Shown here: positions 55,069 through 63,231 of the stretch, one piece after another
Position numbering within the stretch: the stretch's first letter is position 1
Layout of the letters: each line of letters begins with the position of its first letter
Source of the DNA: Pedobacter hartonius
GTDB taxonomy: Bacteria > Bacteroidota > Bacteroidia > Sphingobacteriales > Sphingobacteriaceae
Length of the DNA stretch: 64,000 bases
Direction: 5' to 3'
NCBI RefSeq assembly: GCF_900107535.1
Contig: NZ_FNRA01000002.1
Location: forward strand, 490,957 to 554,956
The notes under the pieces: model-generated
Seen by the model: the letters and a program-made list of their open reading frames with translations, nothing else
What the model was told of the DNA's origin: nothing
Database searches by the model: none
Made by a program: the position numbers and the translations under genes

Positions 55069-55797
55069 ATGAACAGAGAATATCACAAATGGTTTAGCGC
55101 GGCATTGCAGCGGGACATGGAGCTGTTAATATTCGGACATAGCGGCCGGGCTGTTCTATTTTTCCCTACACGCACGGCCAGGTTCTATGATTATGAAAAC
55201 TGGGGCATTATCGAAGCAATGAGCCAGCAGATCAATAACGGCGAAATACAGGTCTTCTGTGTAGACAGCATTGACGCCGAAAGCTTTTATAATGCAAATA
55301 TCCACCCGCAGTCCCGTATTTCGCGTCACCTGCAATATGAGCAATACCTGCTGCAGGAGGTCATCCCATTAATTTATTCAAAAAACAGCGGGAATTATCT
55401 TGAAACTGCCGGATGCAGCATGGGTGCCTATCATGCCATCAATCTTGCGCTGAAATATCCCTTGTTGTTCAAAAAGGCCGTGGGCATCAGCGGCAGATAT
55501 GACCTTACCGAAAATCCAGGCGACTTTAAAGACCTGCTGGACGGGTTCCGTGACGACTCTGTTTACTACAATATGCCCCGGCAGTATATCGCCAATTTGG
55601 ATGATGAAGTCCTCCTGAATGCGATACGCAATGTGGAGATCATTCTGGCTATTGGGGAGAATGATCCTTTTTTATATAGTAACAAAGACCTTAGCCAACT
55701 GCTTTGGAATAAGGCTATTCCTAATCAATTGTACATTTGGGCCAGCAATGCCCACAGGCCACATTACTGGAGAAAAATGGTTCCGCTTTATCTGTGA
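55069..55797 (+). CDS. Alpha/beta-hydrolase, esterase-like
   Basis: A 242-residue protein resembling the Esterase_D/FrsA-like PF00756 group: nucleophile Ser in AGCSMGAYHA (about 117), Asp likely in AIGENDPF (about 205), and His in SNAHRPHYW near the C-terminus. The elbow is G-C-S-M-G. It has no signal peptide. It pairs with the SGNH gene. Confidence 0.8.
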   Translation: MNREYHKWFSAALQRDMELLIFGHSGRAVLFFPTRTARFYDYENWGIIEAMSQQINNGEIQVFCVDSIDAESFYNANIHPQSRISRHLQYEQYLLQEVIPLIYSKNSGNYLETAGCSMGAYHAINLALKYPLLFKKAVGISGRYDLTENPGDFKDLLDGFRDDSVYYNMPRQYIANLDDEVLLNAIRNVEIILAIGENDPFLYSNKDLSQLLWNKAIPNQLYIWASNAHRPHYWRKMVPLYL

Positions 55798-55810
55798 ATC
55801 ACCGTTCCTC

Positions 55811-55948
55811 TTATTTTCCAGAACCTGAAAAAGCAATCATTACCGTTCCGCCAAGTACCAGTTGCCAGGTGATCTTTTCTTTCAGGAATATAATGAATAA
55901 AATGATAGCCGCCGATATAGCCGCCAGAATAGCCCATAAAACCCACAT
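55811..55948 (-). pseudogene. EamA transporter remnant, 45 codons
   Basis: An ATG at 55948 opens MWVLWAILAAISAAI, which matches the first helix of a single-domain EamA permease, and runs in frame straight into LFLKEKITWQLVLGG-like sequence (FLKEKITWQLVLGGTVMIAF), the last helix of the same family. About 90 residues of middle are missing. The in-frame fusion is intact, so a two-helix peptide could still be made, but decay is the simpler reading. Confidence 0.6.
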
Positions 55949-56047
55949 AATTTCTCGTTTTCATATGTAACACAGGAAATTAAAAATAGATTTGTAGCAA
56001 TGGAAATATAAAGGATCCCTATATTTAATCCATACCAGGACCTGTTC

Positions 56048-56430
56048 ATGGATAGACTACGAAAACACATTGAAGAAATTACCCCTGTCAGTGATGAAGA
56101 GTTTGACTACATCAAAACATTTTTTACGCTGAAAAGGGTAAAAAACATCAATATTTAATTCAGGAAGGCGAGCAGGCCAGCTTTGAATATATGATCCTGT
56201 CTGGTATTTTCAGGATGTTTTATCTTGACGAACTAGGGAAGGAATACATTGTACAATTTGCGGGAGCAAACTGGTGGATGTCAGACTATCAGTCGTATTT
56301 TAATAAAAAAAAGACATGCTTCTATCTTCAGGGAGAGTAGCGCGTTTCTTTTTCGAACTCCCAAAATACCATTATGTCCTATGACAAAATTTTATTGGTA
56401 GCAAAAAAGAAAATTACAGACCATGATTAA
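56048..56430 (+). pseudogene. Crp/Fnr-family regulator, frameshifted and truncated
   Basis: ATG 56048 begins MDRLRKHIEEITPVSDEEFD, the usual start of Bacteroidota Crp/Fnr regulators. The frame stops near 56160; one base over it continues as HQYLIQEGEQASFEYMILSG, FYLDELGKEYIVQF and NWWMSDYQSYF, then ends at TAG 56338-56340. A last trace (LLVAKKKITDHD) reaches 56430. The helix-turn-helix half is gone. It is divergent from the EamA remnant, the common regulator-transporter layout. Confidence 0.85.
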
Positions 56431-56556
56431 ATAAGTTCTCGTTTTATTCAGTTTATTACGCAAATCACCCCCTATTTTGTCACGACTACACCTGTGATGC
56501 GATGGATTACTTGTGGATATTTGTAATAGAACGAAGCACTCTTTAAAACAATTGTT

Positions 56557-57123
56557 ATGCGGAAATTAAAATTACAGGTACAAATGACTCTTGATGGTTT
56601 TGTAGCCGGGCCGGAAGGGCAGTTAGACTGGATGTGGGCCGCTGGTGAAAAGGACGAATCCTCTTTCCTGAAAGTAATTGAACTGGCTGATAGCTGTGAT
56701 ACCATTTTGCTTGGACGCAACATGACCCGGGGATTCATTGATTATTGGGAAAATGTAGTTGACAACCAGCCCGACAGTCCGGAACAACCTTTGGCTCAAT
56801 TAATGGTCAATATGCGTAAAATTGTTTTCAGCCGCACGCTAAACACTATTAAGGGCAGAAATTTAGAAGTGGAAAACGGAGACCTGGCTGCTGCGGTGCA
56901 TGCGCTGAAAAAGGAACCCGGCAGGGATATCATGGTATACGGCGGCGCCAATTTTGTCAGTTCACTGATCAGCCAAAATCTTATTGACGAATATTTTATT
57001 TTCAGGAGCCCGGTTGCCCTCGGGAAGGGGCTTTCAATTTTTAAGGAGCAAAAAATTATGAAATTAGAAAGTTCAACTTCCTACAAAAATGGAAAAACAC
57101 TCGATAAATACTTACCGGTATAG
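56557..57123 (+). CDS. Dihydrofolate reductase family (RibD C-terminal-like) protein
   Basis: A 188-residue reductase-fold protein: LQVQMTLDGFVAGPEGQLDW at the N-terminus, ILLGRNMTRGF, and IMVYGGANFVSSLISQNLID (the NADPH-binding glycine region). This is the RibD_C/YyaP-YwjB group. The substrate is unknown; it is not a true folate DHFR. The gene follows the broken regulator and may once have been its target. Confidence 0.88.
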   Translation: MRKLKLQVQMTLDGFVAGPEGQLDWMWAAGEKDESSFLKVIELADSCDTILLGRNMTRGFIDYWENVVDNQPDSPEQPLAQLMVNMRKIVFSRTLNTIKGRNLEVENGDLAAAVHALKKEPGRDIMVYGGANFVSSLISQNLIDEYFIFRSPVALGKGLSIFKEQKIMKLESSTSYKNGKTLDKYLPV

Positions 57124-57174
57124 GCCAAGGGTCCTAACTATTACTATCTTAGCAAAAACAACCCGGTAAAGCTT

Positions 57175-57846
57175 ATGCCTGAATTTTATGAATCATTCGT
57201 TCATCTGACCTTCATCGGTATTATTGCATTATTTCCGGTAGTTAACCCAATTGGCTCCGCTTTTATGGTGAGCCCATTTTTTGAGCATTTGAACAGCGCC
57301 GAGAAAAGGGCCGCAGTTACTTCAATAACCTTATATGCATTTCTGGTTTGCACGGTTTCGCTGTTTGCAGGTCAGTGGATATTAAGGCTGTTCGGCATTT
57401 CTATACCCGTCATACAACTTGCTGGTGGTATCATGATCTGTAAAATGGGCTGGGAGTTTATATCTTCCGATCAGAAAAAAACTGCTTCGGATGACCTTGC
57501 TGAAGATTTGAATGTGTCTGCATATAAACATATCGTCAACAAACTATTTTACCCAATCACCTTTCCGGCTACTACAGGCGCCGGCACCATTTCAGTTCTA
57601 TTTACGCTAAGTGCACACGGCGCAGCTTTCGGGAGTCAGGCTTATTTTCTGAATACGGGCGCAATACTTTTGTCTATTTTGGTCATGTGCCTAATGATCT
57701 TTTTCTTTTATCTCAACACCAAAAATATGATCCATTATCTGGGATCAAACGGCGAAAATATTGTGAACAGAATATCTGCTTTCTTAATATTTTGTGTTGG
57801 CCTTCAGATTGGTTTAACCGGGATAAAATCACTTTTTCAGATTTAG
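57175..57846 (+). CDS. MarC-family integral membrane protein
   Basis: A 223-residue protein with six helices and the MarC family signature: FPVVNPIGSAFM, GIMICKMGWEFI, and FPATTGAGTISVLFTLSAHG. Despite its name the family is not shown to export antibiotics. The role is unknown. Confidence 0.9.
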   Translation: MPEFYESFVHLTFIGIIALFPVVNPIGSAFMVSPFFEHLNSAEKRAAVTSITLYAFLVCTVSLFAGQWILRLFGISIPVIQLAGGIMICKMGWEFISSDQKKTASDDLAEDLNVSAYKHIVNKLFYPITFPATTGAGTISVLFTLSAHGAAFGSQAYFLNTGAILLSILVMCLMIFFFYLNTKNMIHYLGSNGENIVNRISAFLIFCVGLQIGLTGIKSLFQI

Positions 57847-58004
57847 GATTTGATAAGATGAACTGCGATTAATTGCAATGATAATCATTAATATGAAAGC
57901 AGGCCGAAACTAAATATCTGTATTATATGTTGTGTCATTTTAAACGATAAAAGCTGTCCATCAATCTGTTTTCGGTCTGCTGCAGTCAAAGAATCAGGAT
58001 AAAC

Positions 58005-59549
58005 ATGGAAAGCACATACAAAAAACTCAGACTCCTTTTGGGCGATCAGCTCAATCTTCAGCATTCATGGTTTTCGCATAAAGATCAATCCACGTTGTAT
58101 GTGCTGATGGAAATACGAACGGAAACAGATTACGTTTGGCACCACATACAGAAAGCCTGTGCTTTCTTTGCTGCAATGGAAGGTTTCGCCGAAACGCTGA
58201 ATAACGATGGTCATGATACGCTTTATTTTAAACTGGATGATCCTGCGAACAAACAAAGCTTTTCTGCCAACTGTGATGCCCTCATAAAAAAATATCATAT
58301 TGAAAGTTTTGAGTATCAGCTCCCCGACGAGTACAGGCTTGATGAGGAACTGAAAGCTTATTGCGACACATTGAAGATTCCCTGCCAGGCTTATGATACC
58401 GAACATTTTTATACCACCCGCGATGAACTGGCTACGTTCTTTACCGGAAAAAAGGGCTTGCTGATGGAGAACTTTTATCGTGAAATGCGTAAAAAACATG
58501 ATGTACTAATGGCTGGCGACGAACCTGTGGGAGGAAAATGGAACTTCGATGAAGATAACCGCAATAAACTTCCAAAGACCCATAAGCCCCACTTACCATT
58601 ATTGTTTAACAATGCCGTACAGCCACAATATGACCGCATCAGAAATGCCGGGATTGAAACCATAGGCAGTATAGATCTACAGAACCTGTACTGGCCAGTG
58701 AACCGGCAACAGTCGCTGGAACTTTTACGTTATTTCACCGAAAATTGCCTGCCGCTTTTCGGCACTTTCCAGGACGCCATGCACACTGATGAGTGGTCTA
58801 TATACCATTCCCGGCTGTCTTTCAGCATGAATACTAAAATGCTTTCTCCAAGGGAAGTGATTGGAGCTGCTCATGCAGCCTGGGAGCAGAATAAAAAGGC
58901 CATTTCAATCAACCAGCTGGAAGGCTTCGTCAGGCAAATTTTAGGTTGGCGTGAATATATGCGTGGAATTTACTGGCTGAAGATGCCCGGTTTTGAAACA
59001 CTGAATTACTTTGACCATCAACGAAAATTGCCCGGCTGGTATTGGACCGGAAAGACTAAGATGAACTGTATGAAACATAGTATTGGCCAATCGCTAAACC
59101 ATGCCTATGCCCATCATATCCAGCGACTCATGATAACCGGCAATTTTGCATTGCTGGCTGGCATCAAACCGGACGAGGTAGACTTCTGGTACCTGGGCAT
59201 CTACATTGATGCCATTCAGTGGGTGGAAATCACCAATACCAGAGGGATGAGCCAATATGCGGACGGGGGCATCATCGGATCAAAGCCCTACACCGCAAGT
59301 GCCAATTATATCCATAAACAGAGTAATTATTGCGACAATTGTCATTACGACCGGACAAAAAGAATTGGTGAAAGTTCCTGTCCTTTTAATAGCCTGTACT
59401 GGGATTTCCATGACCGCCACAGAGATAAGCTGAGCAATAACTTCAGACTTTCTATGGTTTACCGGCTATGGGACAAAATGGCCCTGCATGACCGCGATGC
59501 TATTTTGCTGCGCGCAGACTTCTGCCTGGAGAATCTGGAGGAACTATAA
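58005..59549 (+). CDS. FeS-type cryptochrome/photolyase (FeS-BCP/PhrB-like)
   Basis: A 514-residue protein: LRLLLGDQLNLQHSWF at the N-terminus, then the FAD-binding helical domain (IGQSLNHAYAHHIQRLMITG, EITNTRGMSQYADGGI). Cys residues near 356 (KMNCMKH), 443 and 446 (NYCDNCHYD) and 459 (ESSCPFNSLYW) are where FeS-BCP enzymes bind their 4Fe-4S cluster. The family repairs (6-4) photoproducts or acts as a light sensor. This length and the Cys pattern argue against a CPD photolyase. Confidence 0.93.
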   Translation: MESTYKKLRLLLGDQLNLQHSWFSHKDQSTLYVLMEIRTETDYVWHHIQKACAFFAAMEGFAETLNNDGHDTLYFKLDDPANKQSFSANCDALIKKYHIESFEYQLPDEYRLDEELKAYCDTLKIPCQAYDTEHFYTTRDELATFFTGKKGLLMENFYREMRKKHDVLMAGDEPVGGKWNFDEDNRNKLPKTHKPHLPLLFNNAVQPQYDRIRNAGIETIGSIDLQNLYWPVNRQQSLELLRYFTENCLPLFGTFQDAMHTDEWSIYHSRLSFSMNTKMLSPREVIGAAHAAWEQNKKAISINQLEGFVRQILGWREYMRGIYWLKMPGFETLNYFDHQRKLPGWYWTGKTKMNCMKHSIGQSLNHAYAHHIQRLMITGNFALLAGIKPDEVDFWYLGIYIDAIQWVEITNTRGMSQYADGGIIGSKPYTASANYIHKQSNYCDNCHYDRTKRIGESSCPFNSLYWDFHDRHRDKLSNNFRLSMVYRLWDKMALHDRDAILLRADFCLENLEEL

Positions 59550-60039
59550 TCACATTGAACGGACAATTAATGGCAGTAATGATTGATGATCCTGCATCAT
59601 CAATAAAAAATCCGGTATATCCGTATTTAAATCGAATTTGCTTGCCCTAAACTGATATTGATGCTATTATTCCCCTTATCGCTAAACAGTTTGAAAGATA
59701 TCTGAATAGTAGTATAGGACCTTCAGGCTAACCGTTTACACACCGTTAAAGGTTAATCAGGCCTTCATGTAGCCATTAGGCGGGGATCTCCTAGCCTTGT
59801 CCTAGCCGCCGGACAGCTTAACCCCAGCTGATCCCTTCTAAAAAGTCTTGTAAATGGATACTGATCTGCATACGTAACTCCGATTGTTCCCCGCTATAGC
59901 TTAAACACCCATATCTTATCAGGCAAGATCATTGCTCTCAATTGTACGACAATTAGCGACAAATTGAGACAACACATTGATTTACTTTTAGTTACAATAC
60001 ATTTATAGTAAGTTTGAATAAACAATTAAAATTATAATT
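59550..60039. other. 490-base gene-free stretch with promoter for the DUF6266 gene
   Basis: Nothing coding is seen. A 9-bp hairpin (59582-59590 with 59596-59604, loop CCTGC) lies 30 bases after the photolyase stop, but no T-run follows. TAAGTTTG (60009-60016) fits a -7 element, with TTTT 19 bases upstream, so the DUF6266 gene starts from here with a leader of about 17 bases. Confidence 0.5.
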
Positions 60040-60693
60040 ATGGCAAAATTAACAAATGGCTTTAACGGCCCCTTAAAGGGAAAATTAGGCAAAGCAGTAG
60101 CCTATATCCTAAACGATGAAAATATTATCCGTTCCATTGGAGAACGTAACAAAAAGAAGGATTCAGAAATGACTGATACGCGGCTAAGGACAAAGCTGGC
60201 TACCGATCTTATTACCCCTGTCAATGATTTTATCAAGTTCAGCTTCGCTTATGAAGCGAAAAAGCACAAGACATGGAACTTCCATAATGCGGCCTCAAGC
60301 ATTGTTCGGGAGGCGATCTCGGGCACATTTCCCAATCTGTACGTTGATTACTCCAAGGTGTTATTTGCGAGCGGCAAACTACCGTTACCTAAAAACCTTG
60401 CGGCAGAAGTGGTCGAAAAAGGATTAAAGTTTACCTGGGATACAAGTTCCCCAGAAAAAGGGGCTAAAAGAACCGATCTCGCTATGGTTTTGGCCTATTA
60501 TCCTGAAACAGCTAATGCAAATTTTATAAGAAGCGGATCAAGAAGGTCATCAGGATATGAGATCCTACCCCTGACTGTAAAAAATCAGATTGCAGAAATC
60601 TATATCGCCTTTATTTCGGATGATCATTCCAAAGTTTCTGACAGCGTTTATTTAGGTCAAATTAAATGGCAGGGATCATCAGCACCACATTGA
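60040..60693 (+). CDS. DUF6266 family protein
   Basis: A 217-residue protein. MAKLTNGFNGPLKGKLGKAV and the middle (WNFHNAASSIVREAISGTFP, DYSKVLFASGKLPLP) match DUF6266, a Bacteroidota family that occurs in many copies and has no known function. The N-terminus normally reads GxxSGKVGxxxG; here GPLKGKLGKAV. It is soluble with no signal peptide and has its own promoter. Confidence 0.8.
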   Translation: MAKLTNGFNGPLKGKLGKAVAYILNDENIIRSIGERNKKKDSEMTDTRLRTKLATDLITPVNDFIKFSFAYEAKKHKTWNFHNAASSIVREAISGTFPNLYVDYSKVLFASGKLPLPKNLAAEVVEKGLKFTWDTSSPEKGAKRTDLAMVLAYYPETANANFIRSGSRRSSGYEILPLTVKNQIAEIYIAFISDDHSKVSDSVYLGQIKWQGSSAPH

Positions 60694-60705
60694 ACATTCA
60701 AAAAA

Positions 60706-60736
60706 AGAGTCTGTTTCTATTTCTGAGACAGACTCT
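60706..60736. terminator. Hairpin after the DUF6266 gene
   Basis: AGAGTCTGT (60706-60714) pairs with ACAGACTCT (60728-60736). The A-run lies before it, so it is a better terminator for the minus strand; on the plus strand it lacks a T-tail. Confidence 0.6.
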
Positions 60737-60761
60737 GCTGTAAGTTTCAGTAATTTAATAA

Positions 60762-60856
60762 GTGGCCGCGAATGTTCAGGTTTCAAACTTTTTTGTTGAG
60801 GGTTTGCAGATGGTTATTGAGATTTTGGAACGTGAAGGGAGATCTTGAAATGGTCA
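60762..60856 (+). repeat. About 95-base repeat, copy 1 of 2
   Basis: Begins GTGGCCGCGAATGTTC and includes TTTGCAGATGGTTATTGAG at 60803-60821, which is exact in copy 2 at 63257-63275. The two copies align over about 95 bases with roughly 70 percent identity by eye. The first 11 bases equal the head of the tRNA-end-like repeats at 61348 and 63216. Confidence 0.7.
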
Positions 60857-60918
60857 TGGGATTGGATAATCTCCCTCTCCTTCCGCCTTCTAAGAATATG
60901 TAAGAGGATATAGAGGTA

Positions 60919-61200
60919 ATGAAAAAACTCGTTATAACCTCTTGGGCACTAGCAACTACAAATTCCAGTATATCTCACGGTAAGTTGAACATCAAGTGGT
61001 ATAGCAAAGAAGTGAATGAGGCTATTTATAGTCAACCATACATTAAACCAAAATTTATTGGAGAAATCCTGGGCATCACATCGAGAACAACTTTGACCAA
61101 ATACTTTAACGAGCTTTTTACAAATCAGGTCAATAATACCTGTTCAACAACTGGGCATAGCTGTCCAGAAATACAAATTTTTCTGATTACACTTCGTTAA
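60919..61200 (+). pseudogene. Fic-protein C-terminal (winged-helix) remnant
   Basis: A 93-codon frame whose middle (EAIYSQPYIKPKFIGEILGI, then TLTKYFNEL) matches the C-terminal winged-helix domain of Fic-family proteins, as does the region SLVDALFTQPYTKVRHYTD of the Fic gene at 63327. The first 30 residues and everything after FNEL do not match. No HPFxxGNG motif exists here. It is probably a leftover of an integrated Fic gene. Confidence 0.5.
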
Positions 61201-61316
61201 AGCGGACATATTTACAAATATTTCAGACTATAATGACTGAAATAACAAATTTTTCAGATTATAACCAAGAATGACACCACATGTGCTCTAGGACTTAAAA
61301 CTGCAAGAAACACAAA

Positions 61317-61363
61317 GTTCAGTAGTCTTGGGTAGTACCGAACTTTTGTGGCCGCGAAGATTC
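61317..61363 (-). repeat. tRNA 3'-end-like repeat with terminator, copy at left of hip module
   Basis: Bases 61336-61363 are identical over 28 bases to 63204-63231. Read on the minus strand the repeat starts GAATCTTCGCGGCCAC followed by A: half a T-loop, T-stem 3' strand CTTCG, acceptor 3' strand CGGCCAC and discriminator A, as at the end of a tRNA gene. Next comes a hairpin (degenerate here, 61317-61345) like a tRNA terminator. No complete tRNA is present. Confidence 0.65.
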
Positions 61364-61388
61364 CAATCATCATTCAATCGATTTAAGT

Positions 61389-62393
61389 TCAGCTTAGCAA
61401 ATTTCTCTTTTTATTATAGTTGTTAAGATAGCCTTTCTTCAGAGAATCTTCGAGATAAGATCGGGCGATCAATTGTTCTACCAAGGGCTGCCTTTCCAGA
61501 AATGACTTTAATAGAGCGCTGATCCTTTTTTCTTGAATGCCGATCCTTCTAGCAAATTCTTCGAAATCCAAGTGGCTTGGTGCCGTATTTTTTTCCCAAT
61601 CTCTAGATTTGAAGCCATCAGCGAAAAGTCCTCCATCTAATGCAAAATCTGGATCATTTACGTGGAGTTTTGTATTCAGCAGATCATATGCCGGGCTTAG
61701 GACAAAATCGCCCTGAGCAGTTTCCAGCAGTCCAAAGTTCTTAAGATGGGCATCTCCGTTGGAGAAAAGATAATTGAACACAACGAGTTTAAAGTATTTC
61801 TCGATTTCCACGCGCCATGAGGGAACATACTTCCGGATTAGTGCACCTAAATCTTCATAGTTATAATGATACTTATAATCTGCTCCGTCTGTATCCTTTG
61901 ATTTTCCGGCCAGGCTTGCGAAGTCTTCTTTTCTCCACTTATTTCCGTTAGGTTTTACATCAAATCTTAAGGTGATATATGCAGGCTCTCCTGTTTCAAA
62001 AAAGATCAATGCATTTTCAGCAGTATCTATCTTGTAGACTTGCCTGGCAATCTGCATAGTTAGGTGTTCATTAGCCGGAACCTGATCTACTTTCTTGACA
62101 TCTCTTGGGATGGGCTTCAGTATATAGGTGCCTGGTTCGCCTTCACTGGTTAGCCTGATACGATTCTTTTCTAGCAGAAGAGATAATTTTTCTTGCACAC
62201 CAGAGATAGAGATCCTCTTCCTGTTCTCTATGAACTTTTCTACGTCTACATTGTCTGTCTTATAGGATGTATAGGGTAGAATATGACTAACTTTTTTTCC
62301 ACCGAACATTCTTTTCAGTGCAATAGGACTATATGTATGATAGCCTTCAGCCAGGGTTCCCGGGCAGTTAGTTATTTCCAATAAACTCATCAT
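61389..62393 (-). CDS. HipA-like kinase, HipT type
   Basis: A 334-residue Ser/Thr kinase-fold toxin matching the C-terminal kinase body of HipA but with its N-terminal subdomain 1 missing and coded by the gene before it. The Gly-rich loop is ISISGVQEKL with the HipT-like S-I-S at residues 62-64. Catalytic NGDAHLKNF (Asp, Asn) and the DFG-like Asp in SPAYDLLNT are present. HipA modifies GltX and HipT of E. coli TrpS; the target here is unknown. It overlaps the hipS-like gene by 26 bases. Confidence 0.88.
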   Translation of the reverse strand: MMSLLEITNCPGTLAEGYHTYSPIALKRMFGGKKVSHILPYTSYKTDNVDVEKFIENRKRISISGVQEKLSLLLEKNRIRLTSEGEPGTYILKPIPRDVKKVDQVPANEHLTMQIARQVYKIDTAENALIFFETGEPAYITLRFDVKPNGNKWRKEDFASLAGKSKDTDGADYKYHYNYEDLGALIRKYVPSWRVEIEKYFKLVVFNYLFSNGDAHLKNFGLLETAQGDFVLSPAYDLLNTKLHVNDPDFALDGGLFADGFKSRDWEKNTAPSHLDFEEFARRIGIQEKRISALLKSFLERQPLVEQLIARSYLEDSLKKGYLNNYNKKRNLLS

Positions 62394-62712
62394 TACTTGG
62401 TTTTACTGTTATAGCCCCGATAGTATCATTTCCCGCTGTAGCAAGGAGTAGACCAAAGGCATCTTCTTCATCTATTCTGAACTGCCTACTTTGTAGCTGC
62501 TTATTTACTCCTTCGGCTAGCATGTTATAGAAGAACGGGAATAGGTAGGTCGATCGGTATTCCCGCCTAAGTTTTGGAAGAGTCAGGCTTATAGCGGGCA
62601 TTGAATGATCATTATAATAATGTTCATCATAAGTGAACACATAATTATTACTGCCTTCCTCTATTAAGCTTCCGGCTAGAATTTTGTTGTAAAATATTTT
62701 AGCTTTCCTCAT
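62368..62712 (-). CDS. HipA N-terminal-domain protein, HipS type
   Basis: A 114-residue protein equal to subdomain 1 of HipA: FYNKILAGSLIEEGSNNYVF, ALSLTLP-type AISLTLPKLRREY and FPFFYNMLAEGVNKQ, then DAFGLLLATAGNDTIGAITV. In E. coli O127 HipBST this piece (HipS) is the true antitoxin that blocks HipT. Its place between hipB and the kinase and overlaps on both sides (14 and 26 bases) support the same arrangement. Confidence 0.88.
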   Translation of the reverse strand: MRKAKIFYNKILAGSLIEEGSNNYVFTYDEHYYNDHSMPAISLTLPKLRREYRSTYLFPFFYNMLAEGVNKQLQSRQFRIDEEDAFGLLLATAGNDTIGAITVKPSNDEFIGNN

Positions 62713-62926
62713 TAGTCCGTTCGTTGATACCTCCTATTACCAGTTTAATCTCCATGCCCAGTACTTCTGCTATTTTTGTCAATACTTCTATAGTAGGATT
62801 GGCTTCGCCTTGTTCTATCTTAAAGATGGTGTTTACACTTACCCCTGCAAGGTCGGCCAAATAAGACTGTGTAAGCTTTAATTCCTTCCGTCTATTTTTG
62901 ATAGAGTTGCCAAGTGATAATAACAT
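62699..62926 (-). CDS. HipB-like helix-turn-helix regulator
   Basis: A 75-residue Xre-type repressor: IKNRRKELKLTQSYLADLAG, then VSVNTIFKIEQGEANPTIEV, the classic five-helix HTH. In Hip modules it binds the operator and the complex represses the operon. I start at ATG 62926; an upstream ATG at 62986 is inside the operator palindrome and precedes the predicted transcript start. First gene of the module. Confidence 0.9.
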   Translation of the reverse strand: MLLSLGNSIKNRRKELKLTQSYLADLAGVSVNTIFKIEQGEANPTIEVLTKIAEVLGMEIKLVIGGINERTNEES

Positions 62927-62929
62927 TAT

Positions 62930-63004
62930 AATGTGGTTTTTATTAAAAATAGGAAATAAATTTATTAATTCAAAGAGAAACCACATTAAAATGTGGTTTC
63001 TCTT
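62930..63004 (-). promoter_or_regulatory. hip operon promoter and palindromic operator
   Basis: On the minus strand TTTG (62971-62974), a 19-base spacer and TATTTTTA (62944-62951) form a promoter; transcription would start near 62937. A 15-bp perfect palindrome (arms 62973-62987 and 62990-63004, half-site AATGTGGTTTCTCT) overlaps the -33 box. A third half-site, AATGTGGTTT (62930-62939), sits at the start point and 4 bases before the hipB ATG. This fits autorepression by HipB. Confidence 0.85.
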
Positions 63005-63182
63005 GATTTCTATTCATTAACCATTCTAGCCACATCTTAGCTCTTAAGAAGATTTCTTTGTTTCTCATTAGAAACGACTTTTATTAAACAACCAAAGTCT
63101 TGAATGATGACCATCTACATTCTTAAATAAACTATGCTAGCGTTATTAAACGCTACTGCATATAGAGGAAATAAAGTTAAAA

Positions 63183-63231
63183 AGTTCGGTAGTATTTAAG
63201 TACTACCGAACTTTTGTGGCCGCGAAGATTC
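63183..63231 (-). repeat. tRNA 3'-end-like repeat with perfect terminator
   Basis: 63204-63231 repeats 61336-61363 exactly over 28 bases. On the minus strand GAATCTTCGCGGCCACAAA is followed by a perfect 12-bp hairpin (63201-63212 with 63183-63194, loop of six) and then TTTT: a tRNA 3' end with its terminator. The T-loop breaks after GAATC, so the rest of the tRNA is elsewhere. It marks the right side of the hip module and also follows the Fic gene. Confidence 0.7.

Noticed and set aside
55788..55973. 61-codon minus-strand frame over the EamA remnant
   Set aside because: Gly/His/Tyr-rich and one frame off the reading that gives EamA helices.
60706..63231. Complete tRNA gene at the GTGGCCG repeats
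   Set aside because: Only the 3' end pattern is present at each copy; no anticodon arm, D arm or 5' acceptor strand follows.
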